Made by a program: the position numbers and the translations under genes
From: CAZEHS01 sp964511875
Lineage (GTDB): Bacteria; Bacillota; Clostridia; Peptostreptococcales; Acidaminobacteraceae
Assembly: GCA_964511875.1 (NCBI GenBank)
Contig: CAZEHS010000005.1
Location: 1-64,000, forward strand
Reading direction: 5' to 3'
DNA length: 64,000 nucleotides
Part shown: positions 9,382 through 18,333 of the stretch, piece after piece
How positions within the stretch are numbered: position 1 is the first letter of the stretch
How the letters are laid out: each line of letters starts with the position of its first letter
Notes under the pieces: generated by a model
What the model was told of the DNA's origin: nothing
What the model saw: only the letters and a program-made list of their open reading frames with translations
The model's database searches: none

Positions 9382-10148
9382 CAATTTCTGCCCTCCAGGA
9401 ATTTTGATACGATGATATTGAAGTCATTGATTTTATCCAGATACGAAAAATGACCTGCGTCTTTGAATACAACAAGTCCGGCATCCGGTATTTCTTTTTC
9501 CATGATCTGACCGAAATAAAGGGGTGTATCCTGGTCATCCTCTCCCCAAATCAATAGGGTGGAGGCCTTTATCCTCGGCAGATAGCCGCGCAGATCCTGG
9601 TTCACAACCTTTACGAAGGTCTGCCGCAATGCGGATCCCGCCTGTTTATAGTCCGATGAACCATACTTCTTGTAGAAGGATTCCAGCCGTTCTTCCTTAC
9701 TCCCCTTTGCCGGAATCAGCATGAAGAGCCTTTTTGCCAGCTTGAACCGATTCACCTTGAAATGATACTTCCATGTCCTTTTAGGAATAATTCCGGCGCT
9801 GTCAACCAGAACCACCTTCTCAACGTATGAAGGATTCATAGCTGAGAACAGGATAGAAACACGACCCCCGAAGGAATGCCCGATCAATACCGCCTTATCG
9901 ATTTCAAGCATTTTGAAAAATTTCAGAAGCATCTGGGAATAATCTGTTACATCCCAGGGCACCGTGGGAGGATCAGATTCCCCGAAACCCGGAAAATCCA
10001 AAGCATATACCTCGCAGAAAGATGAAAGGTGATTGAAAACCGGAAGAAAACTGTCCGCACTTCCACCCCAGCCATGAAGGAGAATGACCTTTCGGCCGCT
10101 CCCTTGTTTCTTGTAATTCAGTTTCATGCCATCTATTTCCAGCACCAT
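9381..10148 (-). CDS. alpha/beta hydrolase
   Basis: 255 residues from ATG 10146-10148, five bases after GAGGTGG. Seen are the oxyanion-hole motif HGWGGSADSF, the nucleophile elbow GHSFGGR, the acid in WGEDDQDTP and the histidine in DAGHFSYLD, so the catalytic triad looks complete. No signal peptide or membrane segment. It is the first gene of the operon and overlaps the murF-like ligase by one base. The context suggests work on a cell-envelope ester, amide or precursor, but the substrate cannot be read from the sequence. Confidence 0.88.
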   Translation of the reverse strand: MVLEIDGMKLNYKKQGSGRKVILLHGWGGSADSFLPVFNHLSSFCEVYALDFPGFGESDPPTVPWDVTDYSQMLLKFFKMLEIDKAVLIGHSFGGRVSILFSAMNPSYVEKVVLVDSAGIIPKRTWKYHFKVNRFKLAKRLFMLIPAKGSKEERLESFYKKYGSSDYKQAGSALRQTFVKVVNQDLRGYLPRIKASTLLIWGEDDQDTPLYFGQIMEKEIPDAGLVVFKDAGHFSYLDKINDFNIIVSKFLEGRN

Positions 10149-10269
10149 CAAGGCCACCTCATCACTTTTCTCAAAACACCTGTTCATGGAAATCCACTCA
10201 ACCATTATAAACATTTTTAAGGGTTAAGTCTATTATAATGAAGAACAGTGCCAACCATGAAGACAGCAC

Positions 10270-10311
10270 AAAAGCCATGAACCCGAATATACATTGGATT
10301 TCATGGCTTTT
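10270..10311 (-). terminator. hairpin terminator after glutamine synthetase
   Basis: Arms AAAAGCCATGA (10270-10280) and TCATGGCTTTT (10301-10311), just past the glutamine synthetase stop at 10333. Confidence 0.75.
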
Positions 10312-10332
10312 GAATCTCTCCATCTGCTCTGA

Positions 10333-12243
10333 TCAGTTGATAAAAAGATTGTGACGGTATTCAGAATATAGAACAGTCAATTTTTTCATATCCTGCATCA
10401 ATTCAACCTGCATGGCTGAAACCTCATCATAGTCCCCGGCCTCAACAGCTTTCCTGATCCGGGTGAAAAGGGATTCCTTGTCCAGTGTGTCCTTCATCAG
10501 ATAAAGACGCATGCTATTGATTTTTTCCCACATTACCACATCCAGATCAGCTACATTTTCCATGTCGTTGCTATGAAGCTTAGCGGCATCCCGTACAATT
10601 TGCATGTTCTTCGGGATAATCCGCCCGGAAATCTCATTGGTCCACTGAGCCAGAACAGAGAGTTCATAGGATTCGATGATTGCTTCAGGGAACACATCGC
10701 ATCGATTGAGGATCTTTCGCTTCTCGGGATGGGTCTGAAGAGCCCTAACATTCTCCCAAACGGTTGCAGGGGGCTTTCCGAACAAACTGTCCCTTTCCTC
10801 TTGAGTAAAATCTTCAAATACATCCTCTTCGGAACGGTATTGACGATTCTTTTCCAGGTAGAAGCCGGGTTCGCCAGGATTCTTGCTGAATTCCCTCTCC
10901 AGTTCATCATAGGTTTTGCCTGATTTTGCAGCAGCTTCCATGCCATCCAACATGCCAAGGAATACAGCGGCCATTGCGAGGTAAGAATTGGTGTTGGGGT
11001 TTGGTGCTCTGAGCTCGAACCTGGTTGAAAGAGGGCTATCAAGGTCGCGCACCAAACCGCACAGGACGGTTCTGTTCCGTGTTGGAATATCAACTGAGTG
11101 GCCCAGAGATCCAACAATACATACCGGTGCTTCGAAACCGGGCTTCAGGCGGTTAAAGGCATCATTTGTACTGGTGACGAAGGGGTTGATGACTTCATAG
11201 TTCTTAAGTAAGCCCATGAATGCACCATAACCAAGCGTACTCAGATATTGCATACCGGGGTCAGCTGGAGTGAAGAGATTGACCATCTTACCATTTTTGA
11301 GTTTCATGGCAATGCCTACATGATGGTGCTCACCGCTGCCTGCAACACCTTCAATTGGTTTTGCGTTGAAGGTGATCTTCAGGCCATGCTTATGGAAAAT
11401 GTCGCTTATGTAATCTTTTGCGAACATTTCGTTATCGGCAGCCTGAAGGGCTGCATCAAATTTCCAATCAATCTCAAGCTGCTCCATGATGTGGGTGAAT
11501 ACATTGCTGCCCGCAATCTTGGAGGGAACTCCGCCTACTTCTTTATGGCCCATTTCAGCTTCCAGCCCTAAGCGGTTAAGATGAATCAGAGTTTCTTCCA
11601 GTGCGGATCGGACAGGGCCGACTGTACGTTTCCAGTATTGCTCTTTCAGAGTTTGAGATGCTGATAGTTTTTCAACCTCGGACTTGTAATCCGGTGTACT
11701 AACCCAGAATTCCAATTCGGTGGCCGTGGTCAGGATGATGCTTTCGATATCTTCCGATGAACTGATCTTGAATTCCTTGCAAAGCTCCGGGTGTTTCTTG
11801 AAGAGTTTCCTAAGTTCCATATCCAGACAACGTTCTGCGTTTTGCAGCACCGCCCGTGAATCCACAAGAGTTCCCTCATGCATCAGGTAAGCCGGGATGA
11901 TCAGGGTACCTATAGGCATTCCTGTTTCAGGGAGCACGTTATCGTAATTGTAATCCACGAACCAGCGGACGTTCAAATCAGGGATCAGGTCCACCCTGGC
12001 ATTGTTGATATCCGCAATTCGGGGCAGATAGACGCTGGATCCGTCGGTTTGAACACCCATCTCCAGGAACTTTTCAGTGTTGTCGATGACCATTTCCACA
12101 GGAATCTTCTCATCTGTGTGGTTGTTGCCCAAATCAACAGCAACTAGAGAAAGGAACTTGATTTCCGGATGTTTTTTCAGAAGTTCTTTCAGTTTATTTG
12201 GGGTATGCATTTCTTTGGGGATGTTGTGGATTAGATTGTTCAT
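10333..12243 (-). CDS. glutamine synthetase, long form
   Basis: 636 residues from ATG 12241-12243 behind GGAGG (five-base gap). ATP-dependent synthesis of glutamine from glutamate and ammonia. The catalytic core shows TATELEFW (metal glutamates), EMGHKEVGGVPSKIAGSN, the ATP/metal loop GVAGSGEHHHVGIAM, NRLKPGFEAPV, and RNRTVLCG with FELRAPNPNTNSYLAMAA. It is much longer than type I enzymes (about 440-470). The extra C-terminal 150-200 residues are mostly charged and look helical. It carries GSGEHHH rather than the usual GSGMHVHQ. I cannot place it firmly as type III, so I give no symbol. It stands alone with its own terminator. Confidence 0.9.
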   Translation of the reverse strand: MNNLIHNIPKEMHTPNKLKELLKKHPEIKFLSLVAVDLGNNHTDEKIPVEMVIDNTEKFLEMGVQTDGSSVYLPRIADINNARVDLIPDLNVRWFVDYNYDNVLPETGMPIGTLIIPAYLMHEGTLVDSRAVLQNAERCLDMELRKLFKKHPELCKEFKISSSEDIESIILTTATELEFWVSTPDYKSEVEKLSASQTLKEQYWKRTVGPVRSALEETLIHLNRLGLEAEMGHKEVGGVPSKIAGSNVFTHIMEQLEIDWKFDAALQAADNEMFAKDYISDIFHKHGLKITFNAKPIEGVAGSGEHHHVGIAMKLKNGKMVNLFTPADPGMQYLSTLGYGAFMGLLKNYEVINPFVTSTNDAFNRLKPGFEAPVCIVGSLGHSVDIPTRNRTVLCGLVRDLDSPLSTRFELRAPNPNTNSYLAMAAVFLGMLDGMEAAAKSGKTYDELEREFSKNPGEPGFYLEKNRQYRSEEDVFEDFTQEERDSLFGKPPATVWENVRALQTHPEKRKILNRCDVFPEAIIESYELSVLAQWTNEISGRIIPKNMQIVRDAAKLHSNDMENVADLDVVMWEKINSMRLYLMKDTLDKESLFTRIRKAVEAGDYDEVSAMQVELMQDMKKLTVLYSEYRHNLFIN

Positions 12244-12361
12244 TGGCACCTCCGGTGGATTGGACTTTTGACATCTGTCGATAGCACTTATCACACAGAA
12301 ACATATATACCCTGCCAATTGATCATTATGCGCATCAGTTCGTATTTTTACTATTCCGGAA

Positions 12362-12470
12362 TTTCTGGTAATTGTTCTCATGCTAACATTGACTTACGAC
12401 ATGCCCAGTGCCGTTGAGATGCGCGAGTATTTTTGATGTCTCTATGAAAAATGGGCTCTATCGACATTTA
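12362..12470 (+). pseudogene. internally deleted remnant of the Cu-amine-oxidase-N/GerMN gene
   Basis: Two blocks match the gene at 18334 on the same strand. Positions 12362-12417 match 18355-18410 almost base for base (signal-peptide region), and 12423-12470 match 18577-18624 with a one-base deletion and a few substitutions. The roughly 166 bases between them in the parent are missing. The rest of the parent gene is absent and the frame is broken, so this is a decayed duplicate about 6 kb from its source. Confidence 0.88.
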
Positions 12471-12576
12471 TTCAAGATTTCTTTCCCTGATGTTAACAGA
12501 CACCATTCAAGTTCTTAACACTAACCCTATATGCTGGAGATGTAGACAATCAATAGAACCCAAAAGGAGCCTCCCT

Positions 12577-12792
12577 ATGAATCTCTGTCCCTGTCTGAGC
12601 AAAAACGAAATGCCCGAATTTTTGATCAAGGCAAAGCAGCTTCGACTGGATACATCAATGCTGGCTAATGTTGTTAAGGAATGTCATACGGGCGAAAGAG
12701 ACGATTTGAAATGCACTATCAATTCTCCTGAGTGTCAAAACTGTGTTGCAGGCAACATTTTTAAGAAACGGGCGTTGTTCAAACTTATCTGA
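12577..12792 (+). CDS. small cysteine-rich hypothetical protein
   Basis: 71 residues, beginning MNLCPCLSKNEMPEF. ATG 12577 follows AAAGGAG by seven bases, a better start than the longer open frame. It has six cysteines (CPC, then C at about 37 and 46, then CQNC near 54-57), which might bind a metal or cluster, and a basic end KKRALFKLI. I do not recognise the family. It lies between the gene remnant and a hairpin terminator at 12823, so it looks like a free-standing transcription unit. Confidence 0.55.
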   Translation: MNLCPCLSKNEMPEFLIKAKQLRLDTSMLANVVKECHTGERDDLKCTINSPECQNCVAGNIFKKRALFKLI

Positions 12793-12822
12793 AAACTATG
12801 AATCCTGGTTTTAATCCAATAG

Positions 12823-12864
12823 AAGGTCTAAGACTCTCTGATACTGAGGAGACTTAGACCTTTT
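12823..12864. terminator. hairpin terminator between convergent genes
   Basis: Arms AAGGTCTAAG (12823-12832) and CTTAGACCTT (12853-12862), extended by an inner CTCT/GGAG pairing and followed by T residues. It serves the small cysteine-rich gene and, in the other direction, the chemoreceptor gene. Confidence 0.8.
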
Positions 12865-12917
12865 ATGTATCCTAGATCGATTTTACTACGCCTTACTTAG
12901 TGGTAGATAAGCAAGAT

Positions 12918-15170
12918 TTACGCTGTCTGGTCAAGTCCTGAAAGGAAAAGTATCTCTTCCGAAACCTGGGAGCTTGGCCGGAAAACCTGAATGGATTCCA
13001 TGAGGGCAGCTGCGAGGAAATGTAGATTTTCGGCCTGACTGCGCAGGTGTTCAACTGATGAGAACTGTTCCTGAGTGGAGGCTCTGGCAGTCTGGGCTGC
13101 CTCCGATGTCTGTGCGGCTACAGCGGAGATGGCACTGACTGACAGGATCATCTCCTCCTTGCTCTGATCCAGTGCTTCGATGGCTTCTGCAATCAGGGTT
13201 ACCTTCGCAGTAGTTGTGTCAATTTCGCGGGTGATCAGATTGAAGGCTTTTTCCGTTCCTGTTACCGCCAGATTCTGTTCCTCTGCAATGGCTTCGTTCT
13301 TCTGCACCGTATTTTTCATGCTCTGTGCCTTTTTTTGTATCTCCTGAAGAATGTTCCGGATATCAGCAGCCTCTTGAGCGGTCTGATCCGCAAGCTTCCG
13401 TACTTCCTGAGCCACTACCGTAAATCCACGACCCGCATCACCTGCCCGAGCAGCTTCGATGGCTGCATTCAAAGACAACAGATTTGTTGTATTGGCTATC
13501 TTTGAAATGGCCTCAACGATTCCACTGATTCGCTGAAGTTCAGCATTCAACTCCGTCACTTCTTCTAGGATATGATGTGAAGCACTTCGGCTCTCATCGG
13601 ATTTAGTAGTTAAAGTTTTTAGTTGCTCCATCCCTAGGCGTGCCACCTGCTCGGTTGAACGGGCAGCATTCAGGATTCCTTCAGTCTGTGAATGAACCTC
13701 ACGTATGGACGCGGCCATAAGCTGGATTCGCTGGACACCATCGGCTGCATCGTCGCTCTGGGCCTGTGCACCTTCGGCAATCTCCTCTACGGACTCAAGC
13801 ATATTCTCTGCTGATGCAAATGTCTGGGCTGACAAGGCGCCTAGGGATTGGGATGCATTGGAAACCGAACCGCTGGCATCCGTTATCCCGGTGATAAGCC
13901 CTTTTAAGTTTTCCAGCATCCGATTAAAACTACCGTTCAGTTCTGCCACTTCCCGGTTTGTTCTATGATTGCTTTCAACCTCCAGGTCCCCTCCGGCCAC
14001 ACGATTCATCAGCACCCCAAGGTCATTGATAGGTTTAGTAAGTGAATCGGCGTATTTGACCGCAATCAGGGATGCCAACAGGGCTGTTCCAAGAACAATT
14101 ACCAGCATGAAATTGCGTATCTGTAGAATTCCCTGTTCGAATTCTCCCTGAGATAATGTGGCTACAATGGTCCATCCAGCCTCGCCCAATGGCTCCCACG
14201 CAGCCAGCCGGGCTCCTGTGCTGTCACTGTATTCACCGAATCCTTTTATTCCAGGTGTATCCTTTCCCTGGATGCTGGCTTTGAAGATATCCGAATCCAA
14301 CGGCGTCAGGATTTTCAAAGGCTCTGAATTATATACCGTATTGCCTACTGAATCCAATATATATATGGCACCGGTTTTCCCTATTTCAGTGGCGCCAAGA
14401 AATTCCATGAACCGCTGGTGGTCAAAAAGCACTACCAGCGTTCCGTTCCAACCCGCCAGAGTTTCGATGGATTTAGCCACAGGAATTACAAGACGGCCGG
14501 TTTTTTTTGACATAAAGGGTGCGCCCACAGCAAACTTTTCTTTGGCCGCAATTTTTCGGTAGTAGTCGGTATCTTGGATCTGATCTCCCACGACGCTGGT
14601 TTTCGCCAGGGTTCCCTCAACCAGCACCTTTCCTGATTTGCCGGCGATGAAGGCGGATTCATAGAGCTTATCAGAGCTTTTTACTGCGTTTTTAAGCGAA
14701 AATGCGGTGCTGTTCAGCAGAGTCGTATCGTTTACGACTCCGTCTTGATTGATATCCTCCATCAGGATCAGGATATTGGTCTGGGAGGCAATTCCTTTCA
14801 ATGTGTCTTCCACACCGGTAAAAACTGAGTCCAAACTGTTCCGTATCCCCTGCGCATGGGCACTGAGCATACTCTCTTGAGCAGCTCGGACTGTATCCTG
14901 GGCCTTGTTGTAGGTGATGATTCCCATAACCAGGATGGGTAGTATGGAGAGGCCTGTCAGTAGAAGCATCAGCTGGTGTTTCATACTGATAACGGCGTCC
15001 CTTGACTGGAAAAATTGGTTTCTGAATTTTTTAAATGTCCGAATAATCAGGTTGAGCATTTCAGATTTCCTTGGGCGATTCAAAAGCAGTACATTTCCAG
15101 TATGTATTGTTGGCATGTTACTTATCAATAACTTGATTTTCCTTTTCAACGGGTTTGTATACTTTTTCAT
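12918..15170 (-). CDS. methyl-accepting chemotaxis protein with extracellular Cache sensor
   Basis: 750 residues. Layout: basic N-terminus, membrane segment (about 66-88), extracellular Cache-type ligand domain (about 90-345), second membrane segment (about 350-372), HAMP (about 373-425), then the signalling domain with the conserved hairpin tip around ISKIANTTNLLSLNAAIEAA and GRGFTVVAQEVRKLADQ. It should pass ligand binding to CheA/CheW; no che genes are in the window. ATG 15168-15170 follows GGAGG; a second plausible start is 37 codons in, behind AAGGA, which would remove an unusually long basic leader. No other chemotaxis gene is adjacent. Confidence 0.93.
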   Translation of the reverse strand: MKKYTNPLKRKIKLLISNMPTIHTGNVLLLNRPRKSEMLNLIIRTFKKFRNQFFQSRDAVISMKHQLMLLLTGLSILPILVMGIITYNKAQDTVRAAQESMLSAHAQGIRNSLDSVFTGVEDTLKGIASQTNILILMEDINQDGVVNDTTLLNSTAFSLKNAVKSSDKLYESAFIAGKSGKVLVEGTLAKTSVVGDQIQDTDYYRKIAAKEKFAVGAPFMSKKTGRLVIPVAKSIETLAGWNGTLVVLFDHQRFMEFLGATEIGKTGAIYILDSVGNTVYNSEPLKILTPLDSDIFKASIQGKDTPGIKGFGEYSDSTGARLAAWEPLGEAGWTIVATLSQGEFEQGILQIRNFMLVIVLGTALLASLIAVKYADSLTKPINDLGVLMNRVAGGDLEVESNHRTNREVAELNGSFNRMLENLKGLITGITDASGSVSNASQSLGALSAQTFASAENMLESVEEIAEGAQAQSDDAADGVQRIQLMAASIREVHSQTEGILNAARSTEQVARLGMEQLKTLTTKSDESRSASHHILEEVTELNAELQRISGIVEAISKIANTTNLLSLNAAIEAARAGDAGRGFTVVAQEVRKLADQTAQEAADIRNILQEIQKKAQSMKNTVQKNEAIAEEQNLAVTGTEKAFNLITREIDTTTAKVTLIAEAIEALDQSKEEMILSVSAISAVAAQTSEAAQTARASTQEQFSSVEHLRSQAENLHFLAAALMESIQVFRPSSQVSEEILFLSGLDQTA

Positions 15171-15398
15171 CTTTCCTCCATTATGATACTAACTTCAAAG
15201 GGATGCTTCGAGCGGCTATTACAGCATTTTACAGCCTGACTATACCATGGCCTGCGTCCGTCTGTGTTTATTCGGTGTTTGGCTCTTGTTAAGTTTGTGT
15301 GTTTAGCATTAACAGAGAATTAACAAGATGCACACATGCTGATAACCGCAAGTAGTATAGGATGATAACGAGAACGAGATAACAGAAAAGGAGCACCC

Positions 15399-17225
15399 AT
15401 GAATCCTGAAGCATGCCTTCAAGTATCACCCCTCACAATACATAAGGTCATAGAGTCCCGCCTCATCCGATCCCTCTATCAACCCATAGTTCGGCTTCAG
15501 GACGGGGCAGTCATTGGCTACGAAGCATTAAGTAGAGGTCCCTGCAATACACCCTTTGAAAGTCCTCTGGTTCTCCTTTCTGAAGCTGAGACTAACCACT
15601 GTCTTTGGGATCTGGAGATACTAATGCGTAAGGTCGCCATCGAAGGTTCAGCAAACCTAGAGATCGGACAGACACTATTTCTGAATGTGGATCCACGGAT
15701 CATAAACGACCCAGCCTTTCGTCATGGACTTACAAGAGAATATCTTGAGTCCCAACAGTTGAGTCCAACTTCAATCATCTTTGAAATCACTGAGCGTTAT
15801 GCAATCCAGGACCACCAGGCATTTGATAAGGTGCTCTGCAATTACCGGGAACAGGGATACCAGATCGCTATAGATGATGCTGGATCAGGCTATTCCGGCA
15901 TGAACACCATCGCAGTTACCCGGCCGGATTATGTGAAGATTGATATGGATATTATCCGGAACGTCCACGCGGACCCTCTCCGGCAGGCTATTGTGAAAAG
16001 CTTCGTGCTGCTGGGACAGACTGCGGACATCCGAATCGTAGCGGAGGGAATTGAAACCCGGGAGGAATTGAAAGCCCTGATTCAACTGGGCGTCTACTCA
16101 GGTCAGGGCTATTATCTCCAACGACCTGTACCGGAAATCCAACCCCTCCCACTGGGAAAAGTCCAAGAAATTCAAACATTAAGCCGTATTCAGCAGAATC
16201 AATCAGGATACAGCAGCCATTACCACTTCATCGGGAGTCTAGCTGCCGAGCAACCCGTGCTGGAACCTGATACGCCTTGTGGAGAACTGGAATCTCTTTT
16301 CAGGAAGCATGATCTGGAGGCATTCTGCCTGGCAGAGGAAGGATACGTAAAGGGACTCATCACCCGTAAGGATCTGTTCCAGACGATGTCCAGCCAGCAT
16401 GGCTACGCACTTTACACCCGGAGGCCTGCATCCCTGGTGATGAATGATAAACCGTTGATCGTGGACTATTACACATCTGTCTCAGCCGTTGCGGATTATG
16501 CCATGAATCGGTGTTCAGATAAAATGTACGATCCGGTTGTGGTGATGAAGGGCTCTAAATACCATGGGATGGCGGCCGTAAAAGACTTACTCCAGTATTC
16601 TGTTGAATATGAAAGAGATTATGCCAGGGAACTGAATCCGTTGACTCAACTCCCTGGCAATAAAGTCATCAACCGGGTGCTCAATGATATTCTGGTTTAC
16701 AGTACCCAAGCTGCCCTGTTTTATTTTGACCTGGATCACTTCAAGGCCTATAACGATATCTATGGATTTGAAAAAGGTGATCAGGTCATCTGTCTTGTAT
16801 CCCAGATCATCCAAAATGTCATTAAAGGGAACGATGCCATCAATACTTTCGTGGGTCATATTGGCGGAGATGATTTCGTGGCTGTTATTGAAAATACAGA
16901 GCCGAGGGTGCTCCATAGCCTCTGTCAGGAAATATTGGTTCAGTTCAGCCGGGAGATCCGCAGCTTTTACACAGAATCCCACTGGGATGCAGGATGGATA
17001 TCCTCAGAGGATCGCAACGGTGTCCCTGTCCGCTACAGCCTTACATCGCTGTCGATTGGCGTTCTGTATGGCGAACTGACGCAAATATCCGATGTGGGGA
17101 TCCTTGCAGAGCATATGGCGGCAATCAAAAAAGGAGTCAAAAAAATATCTGGCAATGCTTATCAGATGTTCACACTGGAGGCATTCGATCAATCCAGCTA
17201 TCAATACCTTGCTTCACGGTGTTGA
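15399..17225 (+). CDS. EAL - CBS - GGDEF c-di-GMP signalling protein
   Basis: 608 residues from ATG behind AAAAGGAG. The EAL domain (about 20-255) keeps the catalytic motifs: YEALSRG, LNVDPRI, FEITER, DDAGSGYSG, VKIDMDII, AEGIET and GQGYYLQRP, so phosphodiesterase activity is likely. A CBS-like pair (about 275-400) may bind a nucleotide. The C-terminal GGDEF domain (about 410-600) has GGDDF at the active-site loop, a variant that may still be active or may bind GTP. No membrane segment. It is monocistronic, with a terminator at 17272, and lies divergent from the chemoreceptor. Confidence 0.93.
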   Translation: MNPEACLQVSPLTIHKVIESRLIRSLYQPIVRLQDGAVIGYEALSRGPCNTPFESPLVLLSEAETNHCLWDLEILMRKVAIEGSANLEIGQTLFLNVDPRIINDPAFRHGLTREYLESQQLSPTSIIFEITERYAIQDHQAFDKVLCNYREQGYQIAIDDAGSGYSGMNTIAVTRPDYVKIDMDIIRNVHADPLRQAIVKSFVLLGQTADIRIVAEGIETREELKALIQLGVYSGQGYYLQRPVPEIQPLPLGKVQEIQTLSRIQQNQSGYSSHYHFIGSLAAEQPVLEPDTPCGELESLFRKHDLEAFCLAEEGYVKGLITRKDLFQTMSSQHGYALYTRRPASLVMNDKPLIVDYYTSVSAVADYAMNRCSDKMYDPVVVMKGSKYHGMAAVKDLLQYSVEYERDYARELNPLTQLPGNKVINRVLNDILVYSTQAALFYFDLDHFKAYNDIYGFEKGDQVICLVSQIIQNVIKGNDAINTFVGHIGGDDFVAVIENTEPRVLHSLCQEILVQFSREIRSFYTESHWDAGWISSEDRNGVPVRYSLTSLSIGVLYGELTQISDVGILAEHMAAIKKGVKKISGNAYQMFTLEAFDQSSYQYLASRC

Positions 17226-17271
17226 GAAACTTATGAATGCGGAGATTGTTGTTCTTAAGTGATGTGTACGA

Positions 17272-17308
17272 AAGAACTACCCATATCATATTGACATGGG
17301 TAGTTCTT
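17272..17308. terminator. bidirectional hairpin terminator
   Basis: Arms AAGAACTACCCAT (17272-17284) and ATGGGTAGTTCTT (17296-17308), a perfect 13-base stem between the convergent EAL/GGDEF and slipin genes. Confidence 0.85.
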
Positions 17309-17375
17309 CTATTCTTGACTTGCTTCATATGATTGTACGTCAAGTTTACTCGGTTAACTAATTCAAGACTGGTTT

Positions 17376-18173
17376 TCACTCATGTGTTAATTCCGAATCC
17401 TCATTCCTGTTATTTCGGTGCTTGAACATCTCTGATGTTTCTTTAACTAGATTCAGGATATCTGACGGAATCATCACGATCGTGGTTGTATTCTGCTCTG
17501 CTCCGACCTCAGTAATCATCTGCATCCTTCTTAACTCCAGTGAGATAGGATTATCACTCATGACCTTCGATGCGGCAGCTAATCTTTCTGAGGCTTCATA
17601 TTCAGCGGATGCCTTGATTATTCGGGCTTTCTTTTCCCTCAAAGCCTCAGCTTCCATAGCCATTGCCCGCTGCATTGCTTCAGGTATCTCGATGTCCTTT
17701 ATTTCAACCTTTTCGACTAGAAGTCCCCAATCAAAAACGGTTTCATTCAAAACACCGATCATGTCCAGATTTATTTTGTTGCGCTCCTTTAGAACCTCAT
17801 CAAGCGTGTGAACCCCAATCATGTTTCGAAGGTGACTGGCTGTGAACTGATAGACAGCCTGACTATAGTTTTCTACATTAATTATCGCTTTAGCCGGATC
17901 ACCAATCTTATACCAGACAACTGCATTCACTCTGATTGACACATTGTCTCGTGTGATGGTTTCCTGGGCTTCAATTGTAACCGTAATGGTCCGAAGGTCT
18001 ACCATCTTCACGAATTCAAGAATCGGAATCACATAGAACAATCCAGGTCCCCTTATTCCTCTAAATCGACCCAGAAAAAACAGCACACCACGTTGCCATT
18101 CATTTGCAATACGTATACCGGATAAAATTAGAAGAATGATTAACACGGCTATGATTCGAATGATTAGATCCAT
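17376..18173 (-). CDS. slipin (SPFH/band 7 stomatin-like protein)
   Basis: 265 residues from ATG 18171-18173, eight bases after GGAGG. One N-terminal membrane segment (IIRIIAVLIILLILSGI), then the SPFH domain: GVLFFLGRFRGIRGPGLFYVIPILE, VDLRTITVTIEAQETITRDNV, and the conserved VEIKDIEIPEAMQRAMAMEAEALREKKARII leading to a coiled-coil tail. Such proteins form membrane microdomain scaffolds. The NfeD partner often found beside slipins is not next to it. It is a single gene. Confidence 0.93.
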   Translation of the reverse strand: MDLIIRIIAVLIILLILSGIRIANEWQRGVLFFLGRFRGIRGPGLFYVIPILEFVKMVDLRTITVTIEAQETITRDNVSIRVNAVVWYKIGDPAKAIINVENYSQAVYQFTASHLRNMIGVHTLDEVLKERNKINLDMIGVLNETVFDWGLLVEKVEIKDIEIPEAMQRAMAMEAEALREKKARIIKASAEYEASERLAAASKVMSDNPISLELRRMQMITEVGAEQNTTTIVMIPSDILNLVKETSEMFKHRNNRNEDSELTHE

Positions 18174-18333
18174 TAACAGGACCTCCTTTGTAATTTGATC
18201 ATTCCAATTCATATATACCCATAATTACTGCTTGCTACCAATTTGGTTTCTCTAGAATGGGGTTACTTGATATGCAACGGGGTATTAATAAGATGAACAG
18301 TTGTAATTGTCTCATGAACAGGAGGTGGATCTG

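Noticed and set aside
15320..15360. GCTGATAA as a sigma-28 (motility) -10 before the EAL/GGDEF gene
   Set aside because: The -10 is good but no TAAA-type -35 lies at the required distance.
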